From contig NZ_CP072309.1 of NCBI RefSeq assembly GCF_017726655.1, positions 1,422,501 through 1,486,500 of the forward strand: 64,000 bases of DNA, written 5' to 3'. Source of the stretch: Agrobacterium tumefaciens. GTDB taxonomy: Bacteria > Pseudomonadota > Alphaproteobacteria > Rhizobiales > Rhizobiaceae. A program made the position numbers and the translations under genes. The notes beneath the pieces are model-generated. The model searched no databases and was not told the origin of the DNA. It was given only the letters and a program-made list of their open reading frames with translations. Below are positions 1 through 11,172 of the stretch, piece by piece (the first letter of the stretch is position 1; every line of letters starts with the position of its first letter).

Positions 1-565
1 GAACCTGCGCCGCTGTCCCGATACCGATCGTATCGCCGAGCGAGATTTCGTAACAACCGAGCTCTATAAGAGATTCCGCCATAGCTGCCACCTCATCCGG
101 CGCCACCGTGCCGTCGTATGGGCAGCCGGCTATGCAGGAAACGTAGCCACGCATGGTGATATCGAGGCGTTGCGCGGCCGCAGCGACATCCTTTAAACGC
201 ACCAGACTCTCAGCGCGCGAGCAGCCGATATTGTGCTGGCTGAACCCTTCGGATGCAGAGACGAAAACGGCGATCTCTTTTGCACCGGCTTCAGCGGCGG
301 CCTCGAAGCCTTTCATATTCGGCACGAGCGCTGGATAGGAGGTGCCAGGAAGCCGTTTAAGGCTTTGAAACACCTCTTTCGAGTCGGCCATCTGCGGCAC
401 TTTTTTTGCCGATACGAAAGCTCCGGCCTCCACCGCTTTCAATCCCGCGTCGGCCAACCGCTCGATCAGCTCGATCTTGACAGCGGTCGGAACCTCGGCG
501 CTTTCGTTCTGTAATCCATCGCGCGCACCGACTTCGACGATTTTTACTGCTCGCGGCCAGCTCAC
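1..565 (-). CDS. mvaB: Hydroxymethylglutaryl-CoA lyase, 3' part missing
   Basis: Cleaves 3-hydroxy-3-methylglutaryl-CoA to acetoacetate and acetyl-CoA, the last step of leucine breakdown. The first 188 codons are in the window and the gene runs off the left edge. The start is a GTG at 565, one base after the stop of the carboxylase alpha-subunit gene, so the two are translationally linked. Visible family features are the N-terminal motif EVGARDGLQNE (residues 11-21, with the catalytic Arg15-Asp16 pair), the EAGAFVS segment near residue 46, and FVSASEGFSQHNIGCS. The C-terminal cysteine signature loop lies outside the window. It is the last gene of the minus-strand leucine operon. Identity is secure from sequence and context. 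Confidence 0.95.
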   Translation of the reverse strand, partial: MSWPRAVKIVEVGARDGLQNESAEVPTAVKIELIERLADAGLKAVEAGAFVSAKKVPQMADSKEVFQSLKRLPGTSYPALVPNMKGFEAAAEAGAKEIAVFVSASEGFSQHNIGCSRAESLVRLKDVAAAAQRLDITMRGYVSCIAGCPYDGTVAPDEVAAMAESLIELGCYEISLGDTIGIGTAAQV

Positions 566-566
566 C

Positions 567-2558
567 TCACGTCACCTCCGGCTCGAAATCGACTAGAACC
601 GCGCCTGCCGTCACCATATCGCCCTCAGCACAATTGATCGCCGTCACAGTCCCCCTGGCGGGTGCGCGGATGGTGTGCTCCATCTTCATGGCCTCCATCA
701 CGACAAGCGCCTCGCCGGCCTCCACCACGGCGCCGTCCTCGCTCAGAATGGCGCGGATAACGCCGGGCATGGGGGCTTCCAGACCTCCGATATGAGTGCT
801 GGCCTCTTCCATATCGACGGGATCAGGTTGAGCGATACGATAACGCTCACCATCGAGAACAAGTACGAAACTGCCGCCCCCCTCAAAGAAATGTCCCTGT
901 TTTTTCCGTCCGTCCAAGCTCGCCTGAAGTCTGCCTTCGTCTGAAAGGCCGCCGCGGGCGTCGATGGTCCGTCCATTGATGGCAAATGAAAAGGTGCCTT
1001 TCTCATAGATGGCAATAACTTGTATCGGCTTGTTATCGAACGAGAAAGAGAGCGTTTCCCGCGCTGGTGCATTAAGGCGAAATGCCGATGTGGCTTTCCA
1101 CGGACTATGGGGATCTGACTTTGAGGAGGATTCCCCTTGTTTGTGCCGTGAAAGAAGCAGGCCAAGCGCGGCCATTGCAATCTCAATGTCGCCGGTCGCT
1201 GGCGTAGCAAAAAGAGCCGGCTCGTTGCGGGCAATGAAGCCCGTATCGAGATCGGCACTGGCGAAGGCCTCCAGTCCTGCAAGACGCGTGAGGAATGCGG
1301 CATTGCTGTTCACACCCGAAATCGCCAGCTTTTCAAGTGCAAGTCGGAGACGCCGCACCGAGGATGGGCGGTCTTGGTCCCAGACGATGAGCTTGGCAAT
1401 CATCGGGTCGTAATGCACGGTAATGGCGTCACCGGCGCGGATACCGCTATCTACCCTCACATGAGGCCCTTGATCGGGGAAAACGAGATGGCTGACGGTG
1501 CCAATGGACGGCAGGAAATCATGGGACGGGTCCTCGGCGTAAATCCGTGCCTCGATGGCATGGCCATTTATGCCGAGATTGGCCCAGCTTTCCGGCAAGG
1601 CCTCCCCATTCGCCACTCTTATCTGCCACTCCACCAGATCGAGCCCGGTAATGTATTCCGTCACCGGATGTTCGACCTGAAGCCTCGTGTTCATCTCCAT
1701 GAAATAGAACTCGCCGGAGGGATCGAGCAGGAATTCGATTGTTCCCGCGCCTCGATAATCAATGGCGCGGGCAGCGGCTACGGCAGCGTCGTACATGCGT
1801 TGACGCAGCCTGTCGGACAGTCCGGGGGCAGGGGCTTCTTCTATCACCTTTTGATGGCGGCGCTGGATAGAGCAATCGCGTTCGAAGAGAGAAAAGCAAT
1901 TACCATGTGCATCGGCAAAGACCTGGACTTCCACATGGCGCGGTCGTTCAAGGTATTTCTCGATCAGCATTCGGTCATCGCCAAAGGCAGCCAGCGCCTC
2001 GCGCTTTGCGCCAGAAAGTTCTGCCGTAAAGTCGCGCTCGTTCCGGACAACCCGCATGCCCTTGCCGCCGCCGCCGGCGGAAGCCTTAAGCAATACCGGA
2101 TAGCCAATCGTCTGCGCCTCGCTTTGCAGCTGGTGCGCGGATTGGTCTGTGCCGTGATAGCCTGGAACGACGGGGACACCCGCCTCTGCCATGAGCGCCT
2201 TGGCCTCACTTTTACCGCCCATCGCGCGGATCGCCTGCGGCGAAGGACCGATGAAAACGAGCCCGGCGGCGTCACAGGCTTCCGCGAAATTGGCATTCTC
2301 GGAAAGAAAGCCGTAACCCGGGTGGACCGCCTCTGCGCCGCTTGCCTTTGCTGCGGCGATTATTTTTTCGCCGTCGAGATAGGAGGCCCGTGCAGGAGCA
2401 GCGCCGATGGCGATAGCCTCATCGGCCAACGCCACATGCATGGCGTCGCGATCGGCATCGGAATAAACGGCGACGGTACGAATGCCCATTCGGGCGGCGG
2501 TGCGAATGATGCGGCAGGCGATCTCGCCCCTATTGGCGATGAGTACTTTCGAAAACAT
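567..2558 (-). CDS. mccA: Methylcrotonyl-CoA carboxylase alpha (biotin) subunit
   Basis: Biotin carboxylase plus biotin carrier subunit that, with MccB, converts 3-methylcrotonyl-CoA to 3-methylglutaconyl-CoA. The protein is 663 residues, normal for the family. The N-terminus MFSKVLIANRGEIACRI is the standard biotin-carboxylase start. The glycine-rich ATP-grasp loop GGGGKGMR lies near residue 160, and the biotinyl motif EAMKMEH is near the C-terminus with the modified lysine at residue 625. An open frame continues 74 codons upstream of 2558, but it overlaps mccB and is not homologous to anything expected, so the ATG at 2558 is chosen. It starts 7 bases after the mccB stop. The methylcrotonyl specificity comes from the neighbours (isovaleryl-CoA dehydrogenase and HMG-CoA lyase); the sequence alone could also fit a propionyl-CoA carboxylase. 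Confidence 0.95.
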   Translation of the reverse strand: MFSKVLIANRGEIACRIIRTAARMGIRTVAVYSDADRDAMHVALADEAIAIGAAPARASYLDGEKIIAAAKASGAEAVHPGYGFLSENANFAEACDAAGLVFIGPSPQAIRAMGGKSEAKALMAEAGVPVVPGYHGTDQSAHQLQSEAQTIGYPVLLKASAGGGGKGMRVVRNERDFTAELSGAKREALAAFGDDRMLIEKYLERPRHVEVQVFADAHGNCFSLFERDCSIQRRHQKVIEEAPAPGLSDRLRQRMYDAAVAAARAIDYRGAGTIEFLLDPSGEFYFMEMNTRLQVEHPVTEYITGLDLVEWQIRVANGEALPESWANLGINGHAIEARIYAEDPSHDFLPSIGTVSHLVFPDQGPHVRVDSGIRAGDAITVHYDPMIAKLIVWDQDRPSSVRRLRLALEKLAISGVNSNAAFLTRLAGLEAFASADLDTGFIARNEPALFATPATGDIEIAMAALGLLLSRHKQGESSSKSDPHSPWKATSAFRLNAPARETLSFSFDNKPIQVIAIYEKGTFSFAINGRTIDARGGLSDEGRLQASLDGRKKQGHFFEGGGSFVLVLDGERYRIAQPDPVDMEEASTHIGGLEAPMPGVIRAILSEDGAVVEAGEALVVMEAMKMEHTIRAPARGTVTAINCAEGDMVTAGAVLVDFEPEVT

Positions 2559-2565
2559 CGTCGCC

Positions 2566-4167
2566 TCACATCCTGAATATGCCGAAACGGGTGGGTTCAA
2601 TCGGTGCATTGAGCGCGGCGGACAGACCGAGGCCGAGGACGAGGCGGGTATCCTTTGGGTCGATGATACCGTCGTCCCAAAGCCGCGCACTGGCATAATA
2701 GGGATGGCCCTCCCGCTCGTATTTTTCGCGGATCGGCTGCTTGAACGCCTCTTCACCTTCCTTCGACCAGTGGCGGCCATCGGCCTCGATGCCGTCGCGG
2801 CGGATTTGCGCCAAGACGGACGCTGCCTGCTCGCCGCCCATCACGGAAATCCGGGCATTCGGCCACATCCACAGGAAGCGTGGCGAATAGGCGCGGCCGC
2901 ACATGCCGTAATTGCCGGCACCGAAGGAGCCGCCGATGATGACGGTAAATTTCGGCACTCTGGCGGAAGCAACAGCGGTGACGAGCTTGGCGCCATCCTT
3001 GGCGATGCCGCCTGCCTCGTAGGCTTTGCCGACCATAAAGCCGGTGATGTTCTGCAGGAAGACCAGCGGAATACCGCGTTGGCAGCAGAGCTCGATGAAA
3101 TGCGCACCCTTCAGTGCGGACTCTGAGAACAGGATGCCGTTATTGGCGATAATGCCGGCGGGATAGCCATGGATATGAGCAAAACCGCAGACCAGCGTCG
3201 TGCCGTAGAGCGCCTTGAACTCGTCAAATTCCGATCCGTCAACGAGACGGGCAATGATCTCCCGCACTTCGAAGGGCTTGCGCGTATCGGCTGGCACGAT
3301 GCCGTAAAGCTCGTCTGCCGGATAAAGCGGCTCCACCGGTTCGCGGACATCGAGCTCTACCTGCTTGCGACGGTTGAGGGTCGAGACGATGCGCCGGGTC
3401 AGCGCCAGCGCGTGGCGGTCGTCGCGGGCATAATGATCGGTCACGCCGGATTGACGGGAATGCACGTCCGCGCCGCCCAGCTCTTCCGCACTCACCACCT
3501 CGCCGGTCGCTGCCTTGACCAGCGGCGGCCCGCCGAGAAAGATCGTACCCTGGTTTTTGACGATGACGGACTGGTCGCTCATGGCAGGCACGTAGGCGCC
3601 GCCTGCCGTGCAACTGCCCATCACCACCGCGATCTGGGCGATGCCAGCGGCTGACATATTCGCCTGATTATAAAAGATGCGCCCGAAATGATCGCGGTCG
3701 GGAAAGACTTCGTCCTGATTGGGTAGGTTTGCGCCGCCGGAATCCACGAGGTAAATGCAGGGAAGGCAGTTTTCGGCGGCGATCTCCTGCGCGCGCAGGT
3801 GTTTTTTCACCGTCAGCGGATAATAGGTGCCGCCTTTTACCGTCGCATCATTGGCGACGATCACGCATTCGCGTCCCGAGACCCGCCCTATACCGGTAAC
3901 GATGCCGGCGGCGGGAACGGGTTCGTCATAGACCTCGTGAGCGGCAAATTGCGAGAACTCGAGGAATGGGCTGCCGGGATCGAGCAGCGCATCGATGCGG
4001 TCACGCACCAATAATTTGCCGCGAGAAAGGTGCCGCTCACGGGCCTTCTCACCACCGCCCTTTGAAATTGTCTCGACCTTTCGGCGCAAGTCATCCACCA
4101 GGCCCGACATGAAATCGACATTGGCAGCGAAGGCAGGGTCGCGGTTGAGAGTGGATTTAAGCTTCAT
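2566..4167 (-). CDS. mccB: Methylcrotonyl-CoA carboxylase beta (carboxyltransferase) subunit
   Basis: Carboxyltransferase half of the enzyme, moving CO2 from biotin to 3-methylcrotonyl-CoA. It is 533 residues, the usual MccB length (about 535). It carries the crotonase-like carboxyltransferase fold in two halves: [11 protein letters not shown] and [15 protein letters not shown] in the N half, and [36 protein letters not shown] in pieces in the C half. The segment AYSPRF followed by [14 protein letters not shown] is typical of methylcrotonyl rather than propionyl enzymes. The ATG at 4167 is 9 bases beyond the ivd stop at 4177, and the gene ends 7 bases before mccA. Co-transcription with ivd, mccA and mvaB is inferred from spacing. 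Confidence 0.96.
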   Translation of the reverse strand: MKLKSTLNRDPAFAANVDFMSGLVDDLRRKVETISKGGGEKARERHLSRGKLLVRDRIDALLDPGSPFLEFSQFAAHEVYDEPVPAAGIVTGIGRVSGRECVIVANDATVKGGTYYPLTVKKHLRAQEIAAENCLPCIYLVDSGGANLPNQDEVFPDRDHFGRIFYNQANMSAAGIAQIAVVMGSCTAGGAYVPAMSDQSVIVKNQGTIFLGGPPLVKAATGEVVSAEELGGADVHSRQSGVTDHYARDDRHALALTRRIVSTLNRRKQVELDVREPVEPLYPADELYGIVPADTRKPFEVREIIARLVDGSEFDEFKALYGTTLVCGFAHIHGYPAGIIANNGILFSESALKGAHFIELCCQRGIPLVFLQNITGFMVGKAYEAGGIAKDGAKLVTAVASARVPKFTVIIGGSFGAGNYGMCGRAYSPRFLWMWPNARISVMGGEQAASVLAQIRRDGIEADGRHWSKEGEEAFKQPIREKYEREGHPYYASARLWDDGIIDPKDTRLVLGLGLSAALNAPIEPTRFGIFRM

Positions 4168-4176
4168 CGCGTCTTC

Positions 4177-5349
4177 TCACCCGTTTCCCTTGACTAGCTC
4201 GCGGCCGATCAGCATCCGGCGGATTTCGCTGGTGCCTGCGCCAATTTCATAAAGCTTGGCATCACGCAGCAGCCGTCCTGCGGGGCTTTCATTGACATAA
4301 CCAGAGCCGCCGAGAAGCTGGATCGCATCCAGCGCCACCTGTGTCGCCCGCTCGGCGGCGAAGAGGATCGCTCCCGCCGCATCCTGCCTCGTGATGCGGT
4401 CATTGTCGCAGGCCCGGGCAACCGCATAGACATAGGCGCGCGACGCGTTCATGGCCGAATAAATATCGGCGAGCTTGCCCTGTACCAGCTGGAACTCGCC
4501 GATCGGCTTGCCGAACTGCTTGCGCTCGCGGGCATAGGGCAGCACCAGATCGATGGCCGCCTGCATGATGCCGACTGGACCTGCCGCCAGCACGGCGCGC
4601 TCGTAATCCAGCCCGCTCATCAGCACCGTCACGCCATCATTGAGGCGTCCGAGAATGTTCTCCTCCGGCACCTCGCAATTCTCGAATACGAGTTCCGAGG
4701 TGGGGGAACCGCGCATGCCGAGCTTGTCGAGTTTCTGGGCCGGGCGAAAACCCGTGAAGCCCTTTTCAATCAGGAAGGCGGTGATGCCGCGGGGGCCGGC
4801 GGACATGTCGGTCTTGGCGTAGACCACCAGCGTATCGGCTTCGTGGCCGTTGGTGATCCACATCTTCGCGCCGTTCAGCACATAGCGGTCGCCCTTTCGT
4901 TCTGCCTTGAGCCGCATGGAGACGACATCCGAACCGGCCTCCGTCTCGCTCATGGCAAGCGAACCGACATGTTCCCCCGAGACCAGCTTCGGCAGATATT
5001 TCTTTTTCTGCTCCTGTGTGCCCCACCGATGGATCTGGTTGATACAGAGATTGGAGTGAGCACCGTAGGAAAGACCGATGGAAGCGGAAGCCCGGCTTAT
5101 TTCCTCCATCGCCACGCAATGGGCCAGATAGCCCATGTCGGCTCCGCCGAATTCTTCCGAAACGGTGATACCGTGCAGGCCAAGCTCGCCCATTTGTGGC
5201 CAGAGCTGACGCGGGAAGCGGTCGTCCCTGTCGATCTCTGCCGCCAGTGGGGCGATTTTATCGTCTGCGAATGCACTTGCGCTATCGCGCAATGCTGCGA
5301 TTTCCGGGCCGAGATCGGCATCGAAAATGGCGGCGAGGTTCAAACTCAT
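4177..5349 (-). CDS. ivd: Isovaleryl-CoA dehydrogenase
   Basis: FAD enzyme that oxidises isovaleryl-CoA to 3-methylcrotonyl-CoA and passes electrons to ETF. It is 390 residues with the full acyl-CoA dehydrogenase fold. Visible are [14 protein letters not shown], the FAD/substrate segment [24 protein letters not shown], and the segment [12 protein letters not shown], whose glutamate sits at the isovaleryl-type catalytic position rather than the C-terminal position used by most family members. The C-terminus has [18 protein letters not shown] and [19 protein letters not shown]. It is the first structural gene of the minus-strand leucine cluster. The gap to the upstream Lrp-type regulator stop is 78 bases, enough for its own promoter. 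Confidence 0.96.
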   Translation of the reverse strand: MSLNLAAIFDADLGPEIAALRDSASAFADDKIAPLAAEIDRDDRFPRQLWPQMGELGLHGITVSEEFGGADMGYLAHCVAMEEISRASASIGLSYGAHSNLCINQIHRWGTQEQKKKYLPKLVSGEHVGSLAMSETEAGSDVVSMRLKAERKGDRYVLNGAKMWITNGHEADTLVVYAKTDMSAGPRGITAFLIEKGFTGFRPAQKLDKLGMRGSPTSELVFENCEVPEENILGRLNDGVTVLMSGLDYERAVLAAGPVGIMQAAIDLVLPYARERKQFGKPIGEFQLVQGKLADIYSAMNASRAYVYAVARACDNDRITRQDAAGAILFAAERATQVALDAIQLLGGSGYVNESPAGRLLRDAKLYEIGAGTSEIRRMLIGRELVKGNG

Positions 5350-5427
5350 CGCGTCTCCTCCTCCGGACGGTATTGACCGTCCCTTCTGTCAGCAACCGGC
5401 ACCTCCTCCGCGCCGGCAGCCCTTGCT

Positions 5428-5901
5428 TTACGGCGTGTCACCCGCGGTGAAAGCGGCGGAACGGCGCACGAATGTCTTGATGGCAAAGTTGGACTGGATG
5501 CGGGACACGCCCGGAACCGTGGTCAGGAAATCCAGAAGCTGCTGGTAATGGGGCAAATCCCGCACCATGGCGTGGATCAGATAATCGGAACTGCCGCTCG
5601 TCTGATAGCCACCCACGACTTCTGGAATGGAAGCGACATGGTGCTCGAAGGTCGTCAACGCTTCCTTGATCTGGCGTTCGAGCGTGACGGAGATGAAGAC
5701 ACCCATATTGCCGAGCAGCCGGTTCTCGTCAAACACGGCGGTATAGCCGCGAATGATCCCTTCCTCTTCCAGCTTGCGCACGCGCCGAAGCGTCGGCGTG
5801 AAGGATAGGCCGATCCGAGCCGCAAGATCCCGCCAGCTGACCCGCCCGTCATCGCCGAGAACATGCAGAATCTTCTGGTCGAAACTGTCGAGCTCAATCA
5901 T
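5428..5901 (-). CDS. Lrp/AsnC-family regulator, probable BkdR-type activator
   Basis: DNA-binding protein of 157 residues with an N-terminal winged helix-turn-helix (residues 5-60, DQKILHVLGDDGRVSWRDLA then RIGLSFTPTLRRVRKLEEEG) and a C-terminal RAM ligand-binding domain (VVGGYQTSGSSDYLIHAMV). It sits between the leucine genes on its own strand and the divergent bkd operon. Pseudomonas BkdR is an Lrp-type activator of bkd encoded in the same divergent place, so control of one or both operons by branched-chain amino acids is a reasonable inference. The sequence shows only family membership. The ATG at 5901 gives a normal Lrp N-terminus. Confidence 0.9.
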   Translation of the reverse strand: MIELDSFDQKILHVLGDDGRVSWRDLAARIGLSFTPTLRRVRKLEEEGIIRGYTAVFDENRLLGNMGVFISVTLERQIKEALTTFEHHVASIPEVVGGYQTSGSSDYLIHAMVRDLPHYQQLLDFLTTVPGVSRIQSNFAIKTFVRRSAAFTAGDTP

Positions 5902-6203
5902 GGATCATTTGCTCTATGATATGTCTATTTGTTGGATCAAAGATATCGCCAATCAAAAAACTGTCAATCAAAATAGCTTTGAAATGAATTCGAGATAGTG
6001 ATAGCGTTCATATCAGTCGCGGTCTGGAGGAGATTTGCGGCGGGCCGGTTCCTCACGTCAGGGCTGGCCAAGGGAGGTGAATTTGGCTGTGCATGACCCT
6101 GTCGTGATCGACGGGGCCGCCCGTGCTTTCATGGGCAGCCCTCGCGACCAATTCCAGCTGGCGACGCGCCTGATGCGCTTCTGCTTTTTGGCGGGAGGCG
6201 GCG
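5902..6203. promoter_or_regulatory. Divergent control region between the Lrp gene and the acyl-CoA dehydrogenase/bkd operon
   Basis: This 302-base stretch is AT-rich over about 5902-6010, in contrast with its neighbours, and contains runs such as GATCATTTGCTCTATGATATG and ATCAAAAAACTGTCAATCAA, as expected for an Lrp target. It must hold the promoters of both diverging transcripts. I cannot assign -35/-10 boxes with confidence. A small open frame (6035-6217, overlapping the next gene) shows no family features and I do not call it. Confidence 0.5.
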
Positions 6204-8614
<2,411 letters not shown>

Positions 8615-8617
8615 GAC

Positions 8618-9631
8618 ATGGCAAGAATGACGATGATTGAGGCCGTCCGCAGCGCCATGGATGTGTCCATGGAACGCAGCGACGATATCGTGGTTTTTGG
8701 TGAGGATGTGGGGTATTTCGGGGGCGTTTTCCGCGCCACGCAGGGGCTGCAGCAGAAATACGGTAAAACCCGCTGTTTCGATGCGCCGATCAGTGAGTCG
8801 GGCATCGTCGGCACCGCCATCGGTATGGCCGCTTATGGATTGCGGCCCTGTGTCGAAATCCAGTTTGCCGATTACATGTATCCCGCTTATGACCAGATCA
8901 CCCAGGAAGCAGCGCGTATCCGTTATCGCTCAAACGGCGATTTTACCTGCCCGATCGTTCTTCGTATGCCGACCGGCGGCGGCATTTTTGGCGGGCAGAC
9001 GCACAGCCAGAGTCCGGAGGCGCTTTTCACCCATGTCTGCGGGCTGAAAGTCGTCGTCCCCTCCAATCCCTATGACGCCAAGGGGCTGCTGATCGCCTCC
9101 ATCGAAGACCCGGACCCGGTGATGTTTCTCGAGCCAAAGCGGCTTTATAACGGTCCCTTCGATGGCCATCACGACCGGCCGGTAACGCCATGGTCCAAAC
9201 ACGAAATGGGGGAGGTGCCGGAAGGTCATTATACGGTCCCCATCGGAAAGGCGGAAATCCGCCGCGCCGGAAACGCCGTCACCGTCATCGCTTATGGCAC
9301 CATGGTGCATGTGGCACTGGCGGCGGCGGAAGAGACCGGGGTCGATGCCGAGATTATCGACCTTCGCAGCCTGTTGCCGCTCGATCTCGACACCATTGTG
9401 AAATCTGTCTCCAAGACCGGCCGTTGTGTGATGGTGCATGAGGCGACGCTGACTTCCGGCTTCGGCGCCGAGGTCGTGTCGCTTGTGCAGGAGCATTGTT
9501 TTTATCATCTGGAGGCGCCCGTCGTGCGTGTCGCCGGCTGGGATACGCCTTATCCGCATGCCCAGGAATGGGACTATTTTCCGGGTCCGGCCCGTGTCGG
9601 GCGCGCCCTCGTCGATGTCATGGAGGCCTGA
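8618..9631 (+). CDS. bkdA2: Branched-chain 2-oxoacid dehydrogenase E1 beta subunit
   Basis: Beta half of the E1 decarboxylase, 337 residues, the usual length. It has the transketolase pyrimidine-binding domain (FGEDVGYFGGVFRATQGL, then FDAPISESGIVGTAIGMA) and the C-terminal transketolase domain (TVIAYGTMVHVALAAAEE, EIIDLRSLLPLD). The glutamate in FGEDVG is the one that activates ThDP in this family. It is placed between bkdA1 and bkdB with gaps of 3 and 2 bases, so the three are clearly one operon. Confidence 0.97.
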   Translation: MARMTMIEAVRSAMDVSMERSDDIVVFGEDVGYFGGVFRATQGLQQKYGKTRCFDAPISESGIVGTAIGMAAYGLRPCVEIQFADYMYPAYDQITQEAARIRYRSNGDFTCPIVLRMPTGGGIFGGQTHSQSPEALFTHVCGLKVVVPSNPYDAKGLLIASIEDPDPVMFLEPKRLYNGPFDGHHDRPVTPWSKHEMGEVPEGHYTVPIGKAEIRRAGNAVTVIAYGTMVHVALAAAEETGVDAEIIDLRSLLPLDLDTIVKSVSKTGRCVMVHEATLTSGFGAEVVSLVQEHCFYHLEAPVVRVAGWDTPYPHAQEWDYFPGPARVGRALVDVMEA

Positions 9632-9633
9632 TT

Positions 9634-10929
9634 ATGGCGGAATTTACCCTCACAATGCCCGATGTGGGTGAAGGTGTTGCAGAAGCCGAATTGGTCGAGT
9701 GGAACGTCAAGCCGGGAGATATCGTCCATGAAGATATGGTGCTTGCGGCCGTCATGACGGATAAGGCGACCGTGGAAATCCCATCGCCGGTGGCGGGGGT
9801 CGTCACCTGGCTCGCCGTCACTGTCGGGAACACTGTACCGGTGAAGGCGCCGCTCCTGCGCATCGAGACGGATGCTGCAACGGCTGCCATTGATCGCGAA
9901 GCGGACGCCATTGATCGCGAAGCCGCTGCCGAAGCGCCGGTCGTTATCGCGGAGGCGGAAGCGCCAGCCGATATGACCGAAGCTCCGCCACCCGTTGAAG
10001 CACACCATCCAGCCCGGGACATCAGCGAACCTTCACCGGAAAGCGCTGCCGAGCCGCATCATAAGCCGCTCGCAGCGCCCGCCGTGCGCCAGCGCGCCGA
10101 CGATCTCGATATCGATCTCGCAAAGGTTAAGGGAACGGGACCGGATGGGCACATCACCCATAGCGATCTCGATGGATATCTGACGGCGCGTGGCCGGCCG
10201 GAACGTCCTTCGGCCACCGCGTCGCATGACAGCGCCGTCGAGGATGTGAAACTGACGGGCCTGCGCCGCAAGATTGCCGAGAAGATGGTGCTGTCGGCGT
10301 CCCGCATTCCCCACATCACCTATGTCGAAGAGATCGACGTCACGGATCTCGAGGATCTTCGCGCGACGATGAACGGCAACCGTCGTTCCGGGCAGCCGAA
10401 ACTGACGATCCTGCCGTTTTTAATGCGCGCTCTGGTGAAAGCCGTTGCCGATCATCCCGGCATGAATGCCACCTTTGACGACGAGAAAGGGGTCGTCAGC
10501 CACTACGAGGCGGTTCATATTGGCATCGCCACGCAAACGCCGGCGGGCCTGACGGTTCCGGTCGTTCGCCATGCGGAAACGCTCGGCCTTTGGCACTGTG
10601 CGGAGGAAGTTGCACGCGTTGCCGAAGCCGCCCGCACCGGCACAGCACATCGGGAAGAGTTGATGGGCTCCACGATAACCATCAGCTCGCTTGGGCCGTT
10701 AGGCGGTGTCGTTTCGACGCCCATCATCAACCATCCCGAGGTGGCAATCATTGGTGTCAACAAGATCATGACCCGGCCGGTCTGGGATGGGGCCCGCTTT
10801 GTGCCGCGCAAGATCATGAACCTGTCGTCCAGCTTCGATCATCGTGTCGTGGACGGGTGGGACGCAGCCGTCTTCATTCAGGCGATGAAGGCGTTGCTGG
10901 AGAAGCCGGCACTGATTTTCATTGAGTGA
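9634..10929 (+). CDS. bkdB: Branched-chain 2-oxoacid dehydrogenase E2 (dihydrolipoyl acyltransferase)
   Basis: Core acyltransferase, 431 residues, with three domains in order: one lipoyl domain (residues about 1-80, MTDKATVE with lipoylated Lys44), an Ala/Pro/Glu-rich linker with the short repeat AIDREADAIDREA, an E1/E3-binding domain (about 145-185, APAVRQRADDLDIDLAKVKGTG in pieces), and the catalytic domain ending in SSFDHRVVDGWDAA with catalytic His403. The ATG at 9634 is 2 bases after the bkdA2 stop. No E3 (lipoamide dehydrogenase, lpdV) gene follows, unlike in Pseudomonas, so E3 must be supplied from elsewhere. Confidence 0.96.
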   Translation: MAEFTLTMPDVGEGVAEAELVEWNVKPGDIVHEDMVLAAVMTDKATVEIPSPVAGVVTWLAVTVGNTVPVKAPLLRIETDAATAAIDREADAIDREAAAEAPVVIAEAEAPADMTEAPPPVEAHHPARDISEPSPESAAEPHHKPLAAPAVRQRADDLDIDLAKVKGTGPDGHITHSDLDGYLTARGRPERPSATASHDSAVEDVKLTGLRRKIAEKMVLSASRIPHITYVEEIDVTDLEDLRATMNGNRRSGQPKLTILPFLMRALVKAVADHPGMNATFDDEKGVVSHYEAVHIGIATQTPAGLTVPVVRHAETLGLWHCAEEVARVAEAARTGTAHREELMGSTITISSLGPLGGVVSTPIINHPEVAIIGVNKIMTRPVWDGARFVPRKIMNLSSSFDHRVVDGWDAAVFIQAMKALLEKPALIFIE

Positions 10930-10940
10930 CCGTCTTTACG

Positions 10941-10977
10941 CTCTCTCATTCCTGCGCCAGGCGTGGGGTTGAGAGAG
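10941..10977. terminator. Inverted repeat after bkdB, possible terminator
   Basis: A perfect 8-base inverted repeat (CTCTCTCA at 10941-10948 and TGAGAGAG at 10970-10977) starts 11 bases after the bkdB stop. There is no T-run after it, so a standard intrinsic terminator is not supported. A smaller hairpin GACCG/CGGTC follows near 10987-11003. Confidence 0.35.
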
Positions 10978-11172
10978 CCGAATTGGACCGACCTTTTCGG
11001 TCGTCATGCCGCTGTTTCGCTGTCGGTATAGGCTTGCGTTCGTCATCTTCGGGTATAGAAGAGAAGAACGAGAAGCATGTTTTCTCATCATGAACATAGT
11101 GGCGGACGAGGGCGCTCCGGTGCCCTGCGGTCCGCTCTCCGCCGGCAACCGAATGAAGAAGAAGGTCCTCCC

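Noticed and set aside
1374..2576. Long open frame on the plus strand opposite mccA
   Set aside because: It is antisense to a well-recognised biotin carboxylase and has no family features; long antisense frames are expected in GC-rich DNA.
2559..2780. 74-codon N-terminal extension of mccA
   Set aside because: It overlaps mccB in another frame and biotin carboxylases normally begin at the MFSKVLIANRG segment.
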